NCBI RefSeq assembly: GCF_000161455.1
Contig: NZ_CM000745.1
Coordinates: 5,598,645-5,611,860, forward strand
Length of the DNA: 13,216 nt
Reading direction: 5' to 3'
Source: Bacillus pseudomycoides DSM 12442
GTDB lineage: Bacteria; Bacillota; Bacilli; Bacillales; Bacillaceae_G
Part shown: positions 5,528-11,564 of the stretch, one piece after another
How positions within the stretch are numbered: the stretch's first letter is position 1
How the letters are laid out: each line of letters begins with the position of its first letter
The notes under the pieces: generated by a model
Seen by the model: only the letters and a program-made list of their open reading frames with translations
Databases searched by the model: none
What the model was told of the DNA's origin: nothing
Program-made: the position numbers and the translations under genes

Positions 5528-5731
5528 ATGACTTTATCATGTGAGAGATTGGCTCAGAATTATTCTTTAGAGTCCCTGTCTCAGGTTTTAAATATTAGTC
5601 CTCAAGTACTTCACTCTATAGAGAAAGGCAAGGCAGGACTTAATGCAGAACGAGCGGAAAAAATTGCTTATTTTTTTAACAAACCTATTGAATATTTTTT
5701 TGTACCAACGTATTACAGAGTTCGTAAATAA
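5528..5731 (+). CDS. Small XRE-type HTH protein
   Basis: The product is 67 aa and nearly all helix-turn-helix: CERLAQNYSLESLSQVLNISPQVLHSIEKGKAGLNAERAEKIAYFFNKPIEYFF. A typical Cro/CI tail (FNKPIEYFFVPTYY) ends it. There is no oligomerisation domain, so it resembles Cro-like or excisionase-sized repressors. The ribosome site AAAGGAGG lies 7 nt before the ATG. With the divergent 166-aa regulator and two shared operators it could form a two-repressor switch. It lies immediately upstream of the adhesin and transfer genes, which it may control; that link is inference. Confidence 0.8.
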   Translation: MTLSCERLAQNYSLESLSQVLNISPQVLHSIEKGKAGLNAERAEKIAYFFNKPIEYFFVPTYYRVRK

Positions 5732-5824
5732 CTCAATAATAGTTATATTGTTTTAATGAAAATATAAATGACTATATAAGATTAATTATAGTGAAAAACT
5801 CTAGCAATTCAAATACAATTTTGA

Positions 5825-5836
5825 TCTTTGAAAACT
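5825..5836 (+). promoter_or_regulatory. boxA-like sequence before the adhesin gene
   Basis: TCTTTGAAAACT resembles the conserved sequence found in the leaders and 16S-23S spacers of Bacillus rRNA operons, where boxA recruits NusB-type antitermination factors. It stands about 25 bases before the adhesin start, at the head of a long gene cluster. It may be chance in an A/T-rich leader. Confidence 0.2.
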
Positions 5837-5860
5837 GCATATATGAGGGAGCTGTTAGTC

Positions 5861-8089
5861 ATGTTGAAACGATCGTATCAAATGTTACTCATTGCTATGA
5901 GTATGCTTCTAGTTGTTCTGAATTTTGTATTTCCACTGACCAAAGCAAGTGCTGAAGTCATCAATCGTGAGAGATATGAAATAAAATGGAGTTATAGCCC
6001 CATGTACGGGAAAGAACTACGGACAGAATTACTGAAGAATACAAATGGTCAAATTGCGTATTGCTTAACGTATGGAAAACTCAGTCCAAATGGCAATGAC
6101 CTTCCAGAGATGGGGCGCACAGATAATATTGTGTACCGGGTACTTCTAAATGGATACCCACAAAAGAGTCCGGAAGAACTGGGTGTTTCAAACTGGAAAG
6201 AGGCGCACTATGCAACACAGATCTCTGTCTGGGCGGCATTAGGGCAAATTGACATTAATGAAGTTCAACATAAGAATGCGAATGTTGCCAAAGCTGTAAA
6301 AGCAATTATTGCTGGGGCAGATGCGAGTCAGGAAACACAAGAACTGTACATGAATGTAACACCAACAGACAATCAAGAAGCGAAATTAAACAATGAGTAC
6401 TTTGAGACGACATTGTATCAAGTAGAAAGTAATGCAAAGAACGGTGTATTTACAGTCCAACTATCAAATGCACCAAATGGAACAAAAGTTGTTTCAACAA
6501 ACGGAGAAGAGAAACAACAGTTCAACCTAGGAGAACAATTCCGTATCCTTGTACCGAAATCCTCTCCAAGTGGTACTTTTTCCTTAAAAGTATCTTCTAA
6601 CCTTTCTAAGTTACATGCAGTAGCCTATAAGGGAAATGACAAAATACAGGATGCTACGGTTTTATTAGAAAGAACTGAGGAAAAAGTAAGCACAGATCTA
6701 CAGGTACACTGGAAATCCCTTGGTGGATTAAAGGTTGTAAAAATAGGAGAGCAAAAAGAAGTGTTACAAGGTGCTGTATTTGAAGTATTCAACCATGCAA
6801 ACGAAAAAGTAGGCAAGATTACTACCAATGAGGAGGGGACAGCGAGCCTTTCTGGTTTAGAAGCTGGGAAGTATGCTTTAAAAGAAGTAAAAGCTCCTAC
6901 TGGCTATGTATTAAACGACAAACCTCAAATACTTGAAGTGAAGACTGGTGAAGTTGCAACAATCACTGTAGCGAACGCTAAAGTGAAAGGAAACATCGAG
7001 ATTACAAAGCTAAGTGACAGCGGAAAAACTCTTCCAAAAGTAGAGTTCACTGTATATACAGCGGATGGAAAAGAAATTACTAAGACCATTACAAATGAGC
7101 AAGGGATTGCTCAAGTAAAGGATCTTCCATATGGGCAGTACTATTTTGTTGAGACGAAAGGTGTAGAGGGATACCTTCTTAATAAAACGAAATATCCATT
7201 CAAAATTAAAGAACAAGGGGAACTACTCAAATTTACAGTGGAAAACAAAGAAGTAAAAGGAAATGTGCAACTTCTTAAGGTAGATGAAGAGAATCCTGAT
7301 AAGAAGCTAGAAGGAGCAACTTTCATCCTTCAGGATAGTAAAGGTAAGAAAATCAGCGAACATAAAACAGATAAAAATGGAATGATCCAAGTAAACAATT
7401 TACCGTTTGGATCTTATCAGTTTGTAGAAAAGCAAGCGCCAAAAGGATATGTTCTATCAAAAGACCCAATCCCTTTCAATATTTCAGAGAATAGCAAAAC
7501 TATCACATTAACGGCTAAAAATAAACCAATTAAAGGTACTCTTATCATTACGAAGGTGGACGTGGCAGATGGGAATAATAAACTTCCAGGCGCAGAGTTC
7601 GCAATCTACGATAAGCAAGGAACGGAAGTCGTGAAAGGTAAGACAAATGAAAAGGGAATTGCGACATTTGAGAAGCTTCCAGCCGGGGAGTACACATACC
7701 GGGAAACCCTTGCGCCAGAAGGATTTCTGATTAACGAAGAAACCTTCTCTTTTAAAATTAAAGAAGATGGTGAAATTATTAAACACACGGTGAAGGATCA
7801 GAAACAGCCGACACTACCAACACCAGAGACACCACATCAACCGGACCAACCAGAGACACCAGAACAACCAAAAGTAACAGAAAAGCCTGTTACTCCACAA
7901 CCAGAGACACCACAACAAATTGTTAAAAAACCACAACTAGACAAAACACCAGAGAAATCAGAAACACGACTTCCAACAACAGGCGGTAAAGCTGAAAATC
8001 CATACATAAAGTGGATTGGGATTGCATGTATCGCACTTGGTGCAATCGGAGCTGTATTTGCAGTAAGGAATCGTAAAAAAGCGCAATAG
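5861..8089 (+). CDS. LPXTG adhesin with thioester domain and Cna_B repeats
   Basis: The ATG at 5861 is preferred (GAGGGAGC 9-10 nt upstream) over in-frame starts at 5828 and 5843, giving 742 aa. Residues 1-31 are a Sec signal peptide ending ASA. Residues 35-160 form a thioester domain: Cys68 in IAYCLTYG and Gln120 in YATQISVWAALG are placed as in Cys-Gln thioester surface proteins that bind host or cell-surface amines covalently. Four Cna_B/SpaA-like repeats follow (about 288-372, 376-462, 466-553, 558-646), each with a first-strand Lys and a Glu in an E..AP.GY-type motif for internal isopeptide bonds. Repeat 4 has Asp (TVKDQ) where repeats 1-3 have Asn near the end. A Pro-rich wall-spanning stalk (649-700), LPTTG (704-708), a hydrophobic segment and an RNRKKAQ tail give sortase anchoring. 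Its place before conjugation-like genes suggests a mating-pair or surface adhesin. Confidence 0.9.
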   Translation: MLKRSYQMLLIAMSMLLVVLNFVFPLTKASAEVINRERYEIKWSYSPMYGKELRTELLKNTNGQIAYCLTYGKLSPNGNDLPEMGRTDNIVYRVLLNGYPQKSPEELGVSNWKEAHYATQISVWAALGQIDINEVQHKNANVAKAVKAIIAGADASQETQELYMNVTPTDNQEAKLNNEYFETTLYQVESNAKNGVFTVQLSNAPNGTKVVSTNGEEKQQFNLGEQFRILVPKSSPSGTFSLKVSSNLSKLHAVAYKGNDKIQDATVLLERTEEKVSTDLQVHWKSLGGLKVVKIGEQKEVLQGAVFEVFNHANEKVGKITTNEEGTASLSGLEAGKYALKEVKAPTGYVLNDKPQILEVKTGEVATITVANAKVKGNIEITKLSDSGKTLPKVEFTVYTADGKEITKTITNEQGIAQVKDLPYGQYYFVETKGVEGYLLNKTKYPFKIKEQGELLKFTVENKEVKGNVQLLKVDEENPDKKLEGATFILQDSKGKKISEHKTDKNGMIQVNNLPFGSYQFVEKQAPKGYVLSKDPIPFNISENSKTITLTAKNKPIKGTLIITKVDVADGNNKLPGAEFAIYDKQGTEVVKGKTNEKGIATFEKLPAGEYTYRETLAPEGFLINEETFSFKIKEDGEIIKHTVKDQKQPTLPTPETPHQPDQPETPEQPKVTEKPVTPQPETPQQIVKKPQLDKTPEKSETRLPTTGGKAENPYIKWIGIACIALGAIGAVFAVRNRKKAQ

Positions 8090-8117
8090 TTCAAAATAAG
8101 AAAGGAAGAATTGCAAG

Positions 8118-8264
8118 ATGAGACAAGAAAATATGACGAAAACCCAAGCTCATTTCAGTGAAATAGATGAAAATCCGCTTGGTTTTTTTGTTGGCTGTTG
8201 GAATGCATGTATACTTGCACTTCCCATTTGGGCAATTGTGTTTTGGATAGGGAGCAAGGTGTAA
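8118..8264 (+). CDS. 48-aa single-helix membrane protein
   Basis: This ORF is short but has a good ribosome site (AAAGGAAG, about 10 nt upstream) and begins 28 bases after the adhesin stop. The first 20 residues are polar (MRQENMTKTQ...), followed by one hydrophobic helix (about 21-45, LGFFVGCWNACILALPIWAIVFW) and a short basic end. No family is recognised. Tight spacing on both sides suggests it is translated with the adhesin and the coupling-protein-like genes, perhaps as a small membrane subunit or chaperone. Confidence 0.6.
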   Translation: MRQENMTKTQAHFSEIDENPLGFFVGCWNACILALPIWAIVFWIGSKV

Positions 8265-8288
8265 GAAACCGAAGGGGGATGAAATGAG

Positions 8289-8801
8289 ATGTCAGGAGTC
8301 TACATCGGTACAACCAAACAGTCATGTGTTTTGAAGGAGCCAATGGTTAGGAGTCGTTCAAATGCATGGACTGGAGGGAAACTGGGAAACGAAAAGATGC
8401 ATTGCAAGGGTGATTGGCTTTCCGAAGATCTCATGCAAGCAATTTCAATCGCACAAACGGTGATCAAACCAAAAGAACGATATGATTTTTGGATTGAATC
8501 CGCTACAAAGTTGTTGGCAGGTAGTATTTTGTATTTAGATCAAAAACATAAAAACTTGTATTACCTAGATGTAAAAAAAGTAATTGAGTTTACGAGAAAA
8601 ATATATGAAAGTGAAGCAAACTTGGTAGAAGTAGTAAGGTCGCTAGAAAATGAGCATCCAGCGTATCCAATATTTTACGAACTAGGTTTATATTCAAAAG
8701 AGACAAGGGATGCGACAATTATTACACTGTTATACATTCTTGAAAAACATCAACGTGAAAAGCATGGAGAAGAAAAAGAGTATTTTTGGTTTCAATATTG
8801 A
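8289..8801 (+). CDS. VirD4-like fragment carrying the all-alpha domain
   Basis: The product is 170 aa, with GAAGGGGG about 10 nt before the ATG. VirD4/TraG coupling proteins are normally 550-700 aa and pump DNA through the conjugation channel. Here residues 3-20 (GVYIGTTKQSCVLKEPM) resemble the segment just before the P-loop, but no GxxGxGK[ST] follows. From about residue 45 it resembles the all-alpha domain: LMQAISIAQTVIKPK, DFWIESATKLLAGSILYL and a terminal RDATIITLLYIL helix. No Walker B is present. The next gene carries the complementary nucleotide-domain parts. It may be a relic, a split subunit or an accessory that mimics the coupling protein. The homology is read by eye and not searched. 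Confidence 0.55.
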   Translation: MSGVYIGTTKQSCVLKEPMVRSRSNAWTGGKLGNEKMHCKGDWLSEDLMQAISIAQTVIKPKERYDFWIESATKLLAGSILYLDQKHKNLYYLDVKKVIEFTRKIYESEANLVEVVRSLENEHPAYPIFYELGLYSKETRDATIITLLYILEKHQREKHGEEKEYFWFQY

Positions 8802-8843
8802 GTAAAGAGTTTAAAAGAATGAAATAAGAAAGGAGAAACAGGC

Positions 8844-9419
8844 ATGCTAGGAGTGATTCAAAAGTGCTCGGGGCTTCTACAGGCGGTTGGAATTTTTGAT
8901 CGAGGAGAAAAGGGTGTGGATGTGACAAAAGCTTCTCAAGAAGCTTATAGGACAGTGATTGGGGGTGTCAGAAAAGCCAAACAAAAGTTTATCTTTATTT
9001 TCGATCCAACGGATCAAGTTTATGAAGATACACATCAACAGAAGCTAGCGCAAGGATATCACATTGTAAAGCACAATTTGTTAAGTGATACAGTGTTCTT
9101 AGATTATGAAAATAATCAAAAAGTGATTATGTATGTCAGTATAGATACAGTTACTAGTACGTATGAAGATAGAGGTGAGGCATTATCTCATTTTCTCCAC
9201 TTTCTAACTGAAAAGAAGAAAATTCGACCGATTCATCTCGTTTTCTATCAATTTGATCTTTATCCTATCCCTCATATAGAGCAGTTTTTAAAAGAAAGTG
9301 CTACCTATAATATTCGAACTTCCATCGTAGTAGAATCTCATTCCGTTTTACAGCGTATATACGGAAAACATGGGGCAAAACGAATTGCTACATCGTGTCA
9401 GACAACAGTCCTAGCATAG
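8844..9419 (+). CDS. VirD4-like nucleotide domain, ATPase motifs lost
   Basis: The product is 191 aa, with AAAGGAG about 9 nt before the ATG. Residues 48-80 (FIFIFDPTDQVYEDT...GYHIVKHNLL) follow the VirD4 pattern SvivtDPKGElye.t....GY.v...n, with DPTD in place of DPKG. Residues 129-190 (PIHLVFYQFDLYPIPHIEQFLKESATYNIRTSIVVESHSVLQRIYG...) follow the Walker B to C-terminal region ..vhflLDEFa.ig.IP..e......R..gi...iilQs..QL...Yg, but the catalytic Asp-Glu is Tyr-Gln. The all-alpha domain expected between the two blocks is absent and is found in the preceding gene. ATP hydrolysis is unlikely. Interaction with DNA, the channel or a full coupling protein elsewhere is conceivable. Confidence 0.55.
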   Translation: MLGVIQKCSGLLQAVGIFDRGEKGVDVTKASQEAYRTVIGGVRKAKQKFIFIFDPTDQVYEDTHQQKLAQGYHIVKHNLLSDTVFLDYENNQKVIMYVSIDTVTSTYEDRGEALSHFLHFLTEKKKIRPIHLVFYQFDLYPIPHIEQFLKESATYNIRTSIVVESHSVLQRIYGKHGAKRIATSCQTTVLA

Positions 9420-9586
9420 TCTTACCTTTCAAAAATAATCTTTTTTACTTCAGATAAGAGAATTAAACCGAATCGCATAAGGTTTTCGGGATACTACAGT
9501 CATTCATGATATATAGATGACTAGGAAACTATATAAGATGAGAGGGGGGATTTCAAGTCCTTCCCTTTTAGAAGGAGGCGATACAC

Positions 9587-9835
9587 ATGGGAAAAGAGCA
9601 AAGACTTGCATTCTATGATATATCGTCGTCATGTGCACAAAGTGTCAAAACATTCGATGGCAAAGTGTATCAGTTAAAAGGAGCGGTAGCAGTAGAAAAC
9701 ACAACAGGAAATATTGAGAGGGTTGCAGAGATCTATTACCGTGTCCGTTCAGTCATGGATGAAAAACAAAAGATAATTGCCAAGAGAAGAAACCAGAAGG
9801 ATGAATTGACAACCGTGTGCCAACGACGGAAATAA
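9587..9835 (+). CDS. Hypothetical protein, 82 aa
   Basis: A strong AGGAGGCG ribosome site stands about 9 nt before the ATG, so translation is likely. The sequence is soluble with no signal or membrane segment. It has a predicted strand-rich first half (LAFYDISSS, VKTFDGKVYQLKGAVAVEN) and a helical basic end (VMDEKQKIIAKRRNQKDE). No family is recognised. It follows the VirD4-like pair after a 167-base spacer that holds only a weak inverted repeat (AGTCAT 9498-9503 with ATGACT 9517-9522). It could be a small transfer-locus protein. Confidence 0.55.
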   Translation: MGKEQRLAFYDISSSCAQSVKTFDGKVYQLKGAVAVENTTGNIERVAEIYYRVRSVMDEKQKIIAKRRNQKDELTTVCQRRK

Positions 9836-9870
9836 GATGATTTTCGAGAACAAACAAGCGGTTTTGGAGT

Positions 9871-10158
9871 GTGCTGAGATATACAGCTTTATCTGATGTT
9901 GGAAAAACAAATAATTTCGTAACTATTTTTATAGACGGTCAAAACGAAAGTTTTTCCTTATTGAAGCACAACTGTCCTTTGAAAATTCCACATGCGTGCC
10001 CTCTTTCGAAATGGTCACTAGAAGGGTTGGGTATACGATTGATTCATTGTTCGGTGTGTGCGTACGTAAAACACACCTGTGACCACGGGAAAAATACGGT
10101 GTATCTATCATCTGTAGGAGTTAGTAATCGTGAGGAATATCCCAGTGTGACATTCTGA
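9871..10158 (+). CDS. Doubtful Cys-rich ORF, 95 aa
   Basis: An open frame begins at a GTG with no convincing ribosome site. The translation has five Cys (CPLKIPHAC, then HCSVCAYVKHTC) spaced loosely like a metal-binding module, and a plausible strand start (NFVTIFIDGQNESFSLL). A minus-strand frame (9929-10111) overlaps it and is no better. It may be a real small protein, a decayed gene or chance. No family is recognised. Confidence 0.3.
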   Translation: MLRYTALSDVGKTNNFVTIFIDGQNESFSLLKHNCPLKIPHACPLSKWSLEGLGIRLIHCSVCAYVKHTCDHGKNTVYLSSVGVSNREEYPSVTF

Positions 10159-10282
10159 AGAAGCGATGAACACAAAAAACAGTAGATACACAAGGTTCTA
10201 CGTACATGCCAAAACGTTGTGCAGTATTGGGCTTATGGAGGTCAGGTCGGGAGGGACTCTCCTATGCATGCCAATATAGGGT

Positions 10283-10307
10283 TTACCATATCAGCCATAA
10301 ATGGTAA
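10283..10307 (+). terminator. Hairpin before the pilin-operon promoter
   Basis: TTACCAT (10283-10289) and ATGGTAA (10301-10307) form a perfect 7-bp stem with an 11-nt loop, followed by TTAATCATTATTTT. It could weakly terminate upstream transcription before the promoter at 10334-10341. The T-run is interrupted, so this is tentative. The rest of 10159-10422 shows no gene I can support. Confidence 0.3.
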
Positions 10308-10333
10308 TTAATCATTATTTTCCCAATATTCTT

Positions 10334-10341
10334 GCTATAAT
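10334..10341 (+). promoter_or_regulatory. Extended -10 promoter of the pilin-region operon
   Basis: TGC immediately before a perfect TATAAT (10336-10341) makes an extended -10 element. The -35 region at 17 nt (CATTAT) is poor, so an activator may be needed. Transcription would start near 10348, leaving a leader of about 75 nt before the gene at 10423. The leader holds a small CAGAT...ATCTG stem-loop. Confidence 0.5.
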
Positions 10342-10422
10342 AATAACCAGATGTGGAGAAACGATCTGAACTCTCAGTAGACTCCAAAATCGCTTGTTTA
10401 ATACGAATAGGGAGGTCAAATT

Positions 10423-10872
10423 ATGACTCGAAAATCAAAAATCATTGCCGTTATTGTTGCATTGGTTGCAATCTTAGGGATTGGTTCCACACTGGTATTC
10501 TCAAATAGCAAGAAAGGAGAACTTGAAGAATTAAGCCCTCAAGAAATGAAAAAATTCATGTCACAGGATGGAACGGGATTTGTCATGTATTCTTTCCGTA
10601 AAGAGGATCGAGTGGACTATATGAATCAAGTTCAAAGAGCATTAAAGAATAATGATGTAAATGGTAAGGAATTAGATAGTAATCACCCTAATTATGATGG
10701 TAAGAAAAGTCAATCAGATTATGGTCTAAAACAAACTGGAGAAACATTAGCTTATTATGAAAAAGGAAAGCTGAAAAAACAAATCGCACTAGATAAATAC
10801 AAACCATCTGAGTTAGAAAAAGAATTAGATGTGTTTGTACGTAATATGAAGGAAATGTATATCGATAAATAA
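10423..10872 (+). CDS. Membrane-anchored protein, possible thioredoxin-like fold
   Basis: The 149-aa product starts with a basic stretch and one hydrophobic helix (about 7-27, IIAVIVALVAILGIGSTLVF). This is either an uncleaved anchor or a signal peptide. The outer part begins ELSPQEMKKFMSQDGTGFVMYSFRKEDRVDYMNQVQRAL and ends LAYYEKGKLKKQI...YKPSELEKELDVFVRNM. That order (helix, strand FVMYSF, helix, later strand and Gly turn, final helix) resembles a thioredoxin fold but has no CxxC, so no redox role is expected. The ribosome site AGGGAGGTC is strong. It is first in the cluster leading to the VirB2-like pilin, suggesting a channel or biogenesis factor. The fold is inferred by eye only. Confidence 0.65.
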   Translation: MTRKSKIIAVIVALVAILGIGSTLVFSNSKKGELEELSPQEMKKFMSQDGTGFVMYSFRKEDRVDYMNQVQRALKNNDVNGKELDSNHPNYDGKKSQSDYGLKQTGETLAYYEKGKLKKQIALDKYKPSELEKELDVFVRNMKEMYIDK

Positions 10873-10897
10873 GTGAATAGAGAGGCGGTGTAATAAA

Positions 10898-11137
10898 TTG
10901 TCTAATCCAACTGTTACACAGCGAGATTTAAAAAAATCAAGAGATTTAGTAGAAAAATTGCTGAAAGTCAAAGGGGAAAGTTATCAAAATTGGTTACATG
11001 CACAACATCAACAGTTCATTGAAGGAAATCAAGAATTAATCTTAGAAGCACTCACTCTATTTGTAGGAGAAGAAAAAGGTTCCGGTAGAGCACCTGAACG
11101 TCCGGCGGAATTTTCGCAGTCAAGCGAAGTTGTATAA
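10898..11137 (+). CDS. Small soluble helical protein, 79 aa
   Basis: A TTG start follows a GAGGCGG ribosome site at about 9 nt; no in-frame ATG or GTG fits better. Residues 6-57 look like two or three amphipathic helices (LKKSRDLVEKLLKVKG, YQNWLHAQHQQFIEGNQELILEALTLFVG). A Gly/Pro/Ser-rich disordered tail follows. There is no membrane segment. It lies 25 bases after the preceding gene and 25 before the pilin gene, so it is co-transcribed with them. The family is not recognised; it could be a cytosolic partner of the pilin or channel. Confidence 0.65.
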   Translation: MSNPTVTQRDLKKSRDLVEKLLKVKGESYQNWLHAQHQQFIEGNQELILEALTLFVGEEKGSGRAPERPAEFSQSSEVV

Positions 11138-11162
11138 CACAAATATAAGGAGAGTGTAGGTT

Positions 11163-11456
11163 ATGTTTAAATTAAATCATATGATTTTAGGTGCCGGAGA
11201 CGGCATGTCTAGTTTGATTAGCACAGGTGAAGCAATTTTAACCTGGGCACAACGTCTAGGACTCATTAGTGCGGCAATCGCATTTTGTATTGGTGGTTAC
11301 TACCTTATCTGGGGTGGGGAAAGAGGAAGACACCAGAGTAAAGGGTGGTTTCTGGGAGCGGCTGGAGGATTAATCGTTGTAATGGGTGCAAAGGGATTAG
11401 CAGAAGGTATTAATAGCAATATCAAATTTGGATCTATTTTGTTCTTTTGGATGTGA
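11163..11456 (+). CDS. VirB2/TrbC-like pilin subunit of a type IV secretion system
   Basis: The product is 97 aa with an AAGGAG ribosome site 10 nt before the ATG. It has an N-terminal amphipathic part (GDGMSSLISTGEAILTWAQRL). Two hydrophobic helices follow (about 32-51 and 63-80), joined by a short basic cytoplasmic loop (GGERGRHQSKGW). The second helix is Gly-rich (FLGAAGGLIVVMGAKGLAEGI). This two-helix, basic-loop layout is that of VirB2/TrbC pilins and their Gram-positive counterparts, which build the channel or pilus. No long cleavable signal is obvious. A strong terminator directly after the gene suggests this subunit is made in excess over downstream genes. The assignment rests on topology and loop pattern rather than a signature residue. 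Confidence 0.7.
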   Translation: MFKLNHMILGAGDGMSSLISTGEAILTWAQRLGLISAAIAFCIGGYYLIWGGERGRHQSKGWFLGAAGGLIVVMGAKGLAEGINSNIKFGSILFFWM

Positions 11457-11480
11457 GTATACAACAAAATACGTTTTGGT

Positions 11481-11513
11481 AAAGAAGCTATGCAATTGTA
11501 TAGCTTCTTTTTA
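11481..11513 (+). terminator. Rho-independent terminator after the pilin gene
   Basis: AAAGAAGCTAT (11481-11491) and ATAGCTTCTTT (11500-11510) form a perfect 11-bp stem with an 8-nt loop, ending in CTTCTTTTT. It lies 24 bases after the pilin stop and before the ribosome site of the next gene. It probably lets only part of transcription continue, setting pilin above the channel components. Confidence 0.75.
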
Positions 11514-11564
11514 TATGCCTTACATGCCAGTTAAAGCATTAGAAAGGGGAGGAGGACACAACTT

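Noticed and set aside
5861..8089. Repeated segments as a CRISPR or tandem DNA repeat
   Set aside because: The repetition is at protein level (Cna_B domains of about 85-90 aa); the DNA copies are diverged and there are no spacers.
7837..8094. Minus-strand ORF (Ser/Gly/Cys-rich) and other minus ORFs under the adhesin
   Set aside because: They are antisense shadows of the repetitive Pro/Thr-rich adhesin codons and have no ribosome sites.
9929..10111. Minus-strand 60-aa ORF
   Set aside because: It has no ribosome site and is against the direction of the cluster; it overlaps the doubtful plus-strand frame and is no better supported.
10169..10311. Two short plus-strand frames (37 aa from about 10166 and 34 aa from 10206)
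   Set aside because: Neither has a convincing ribosome site or a recognisable signal or peptide pattern.
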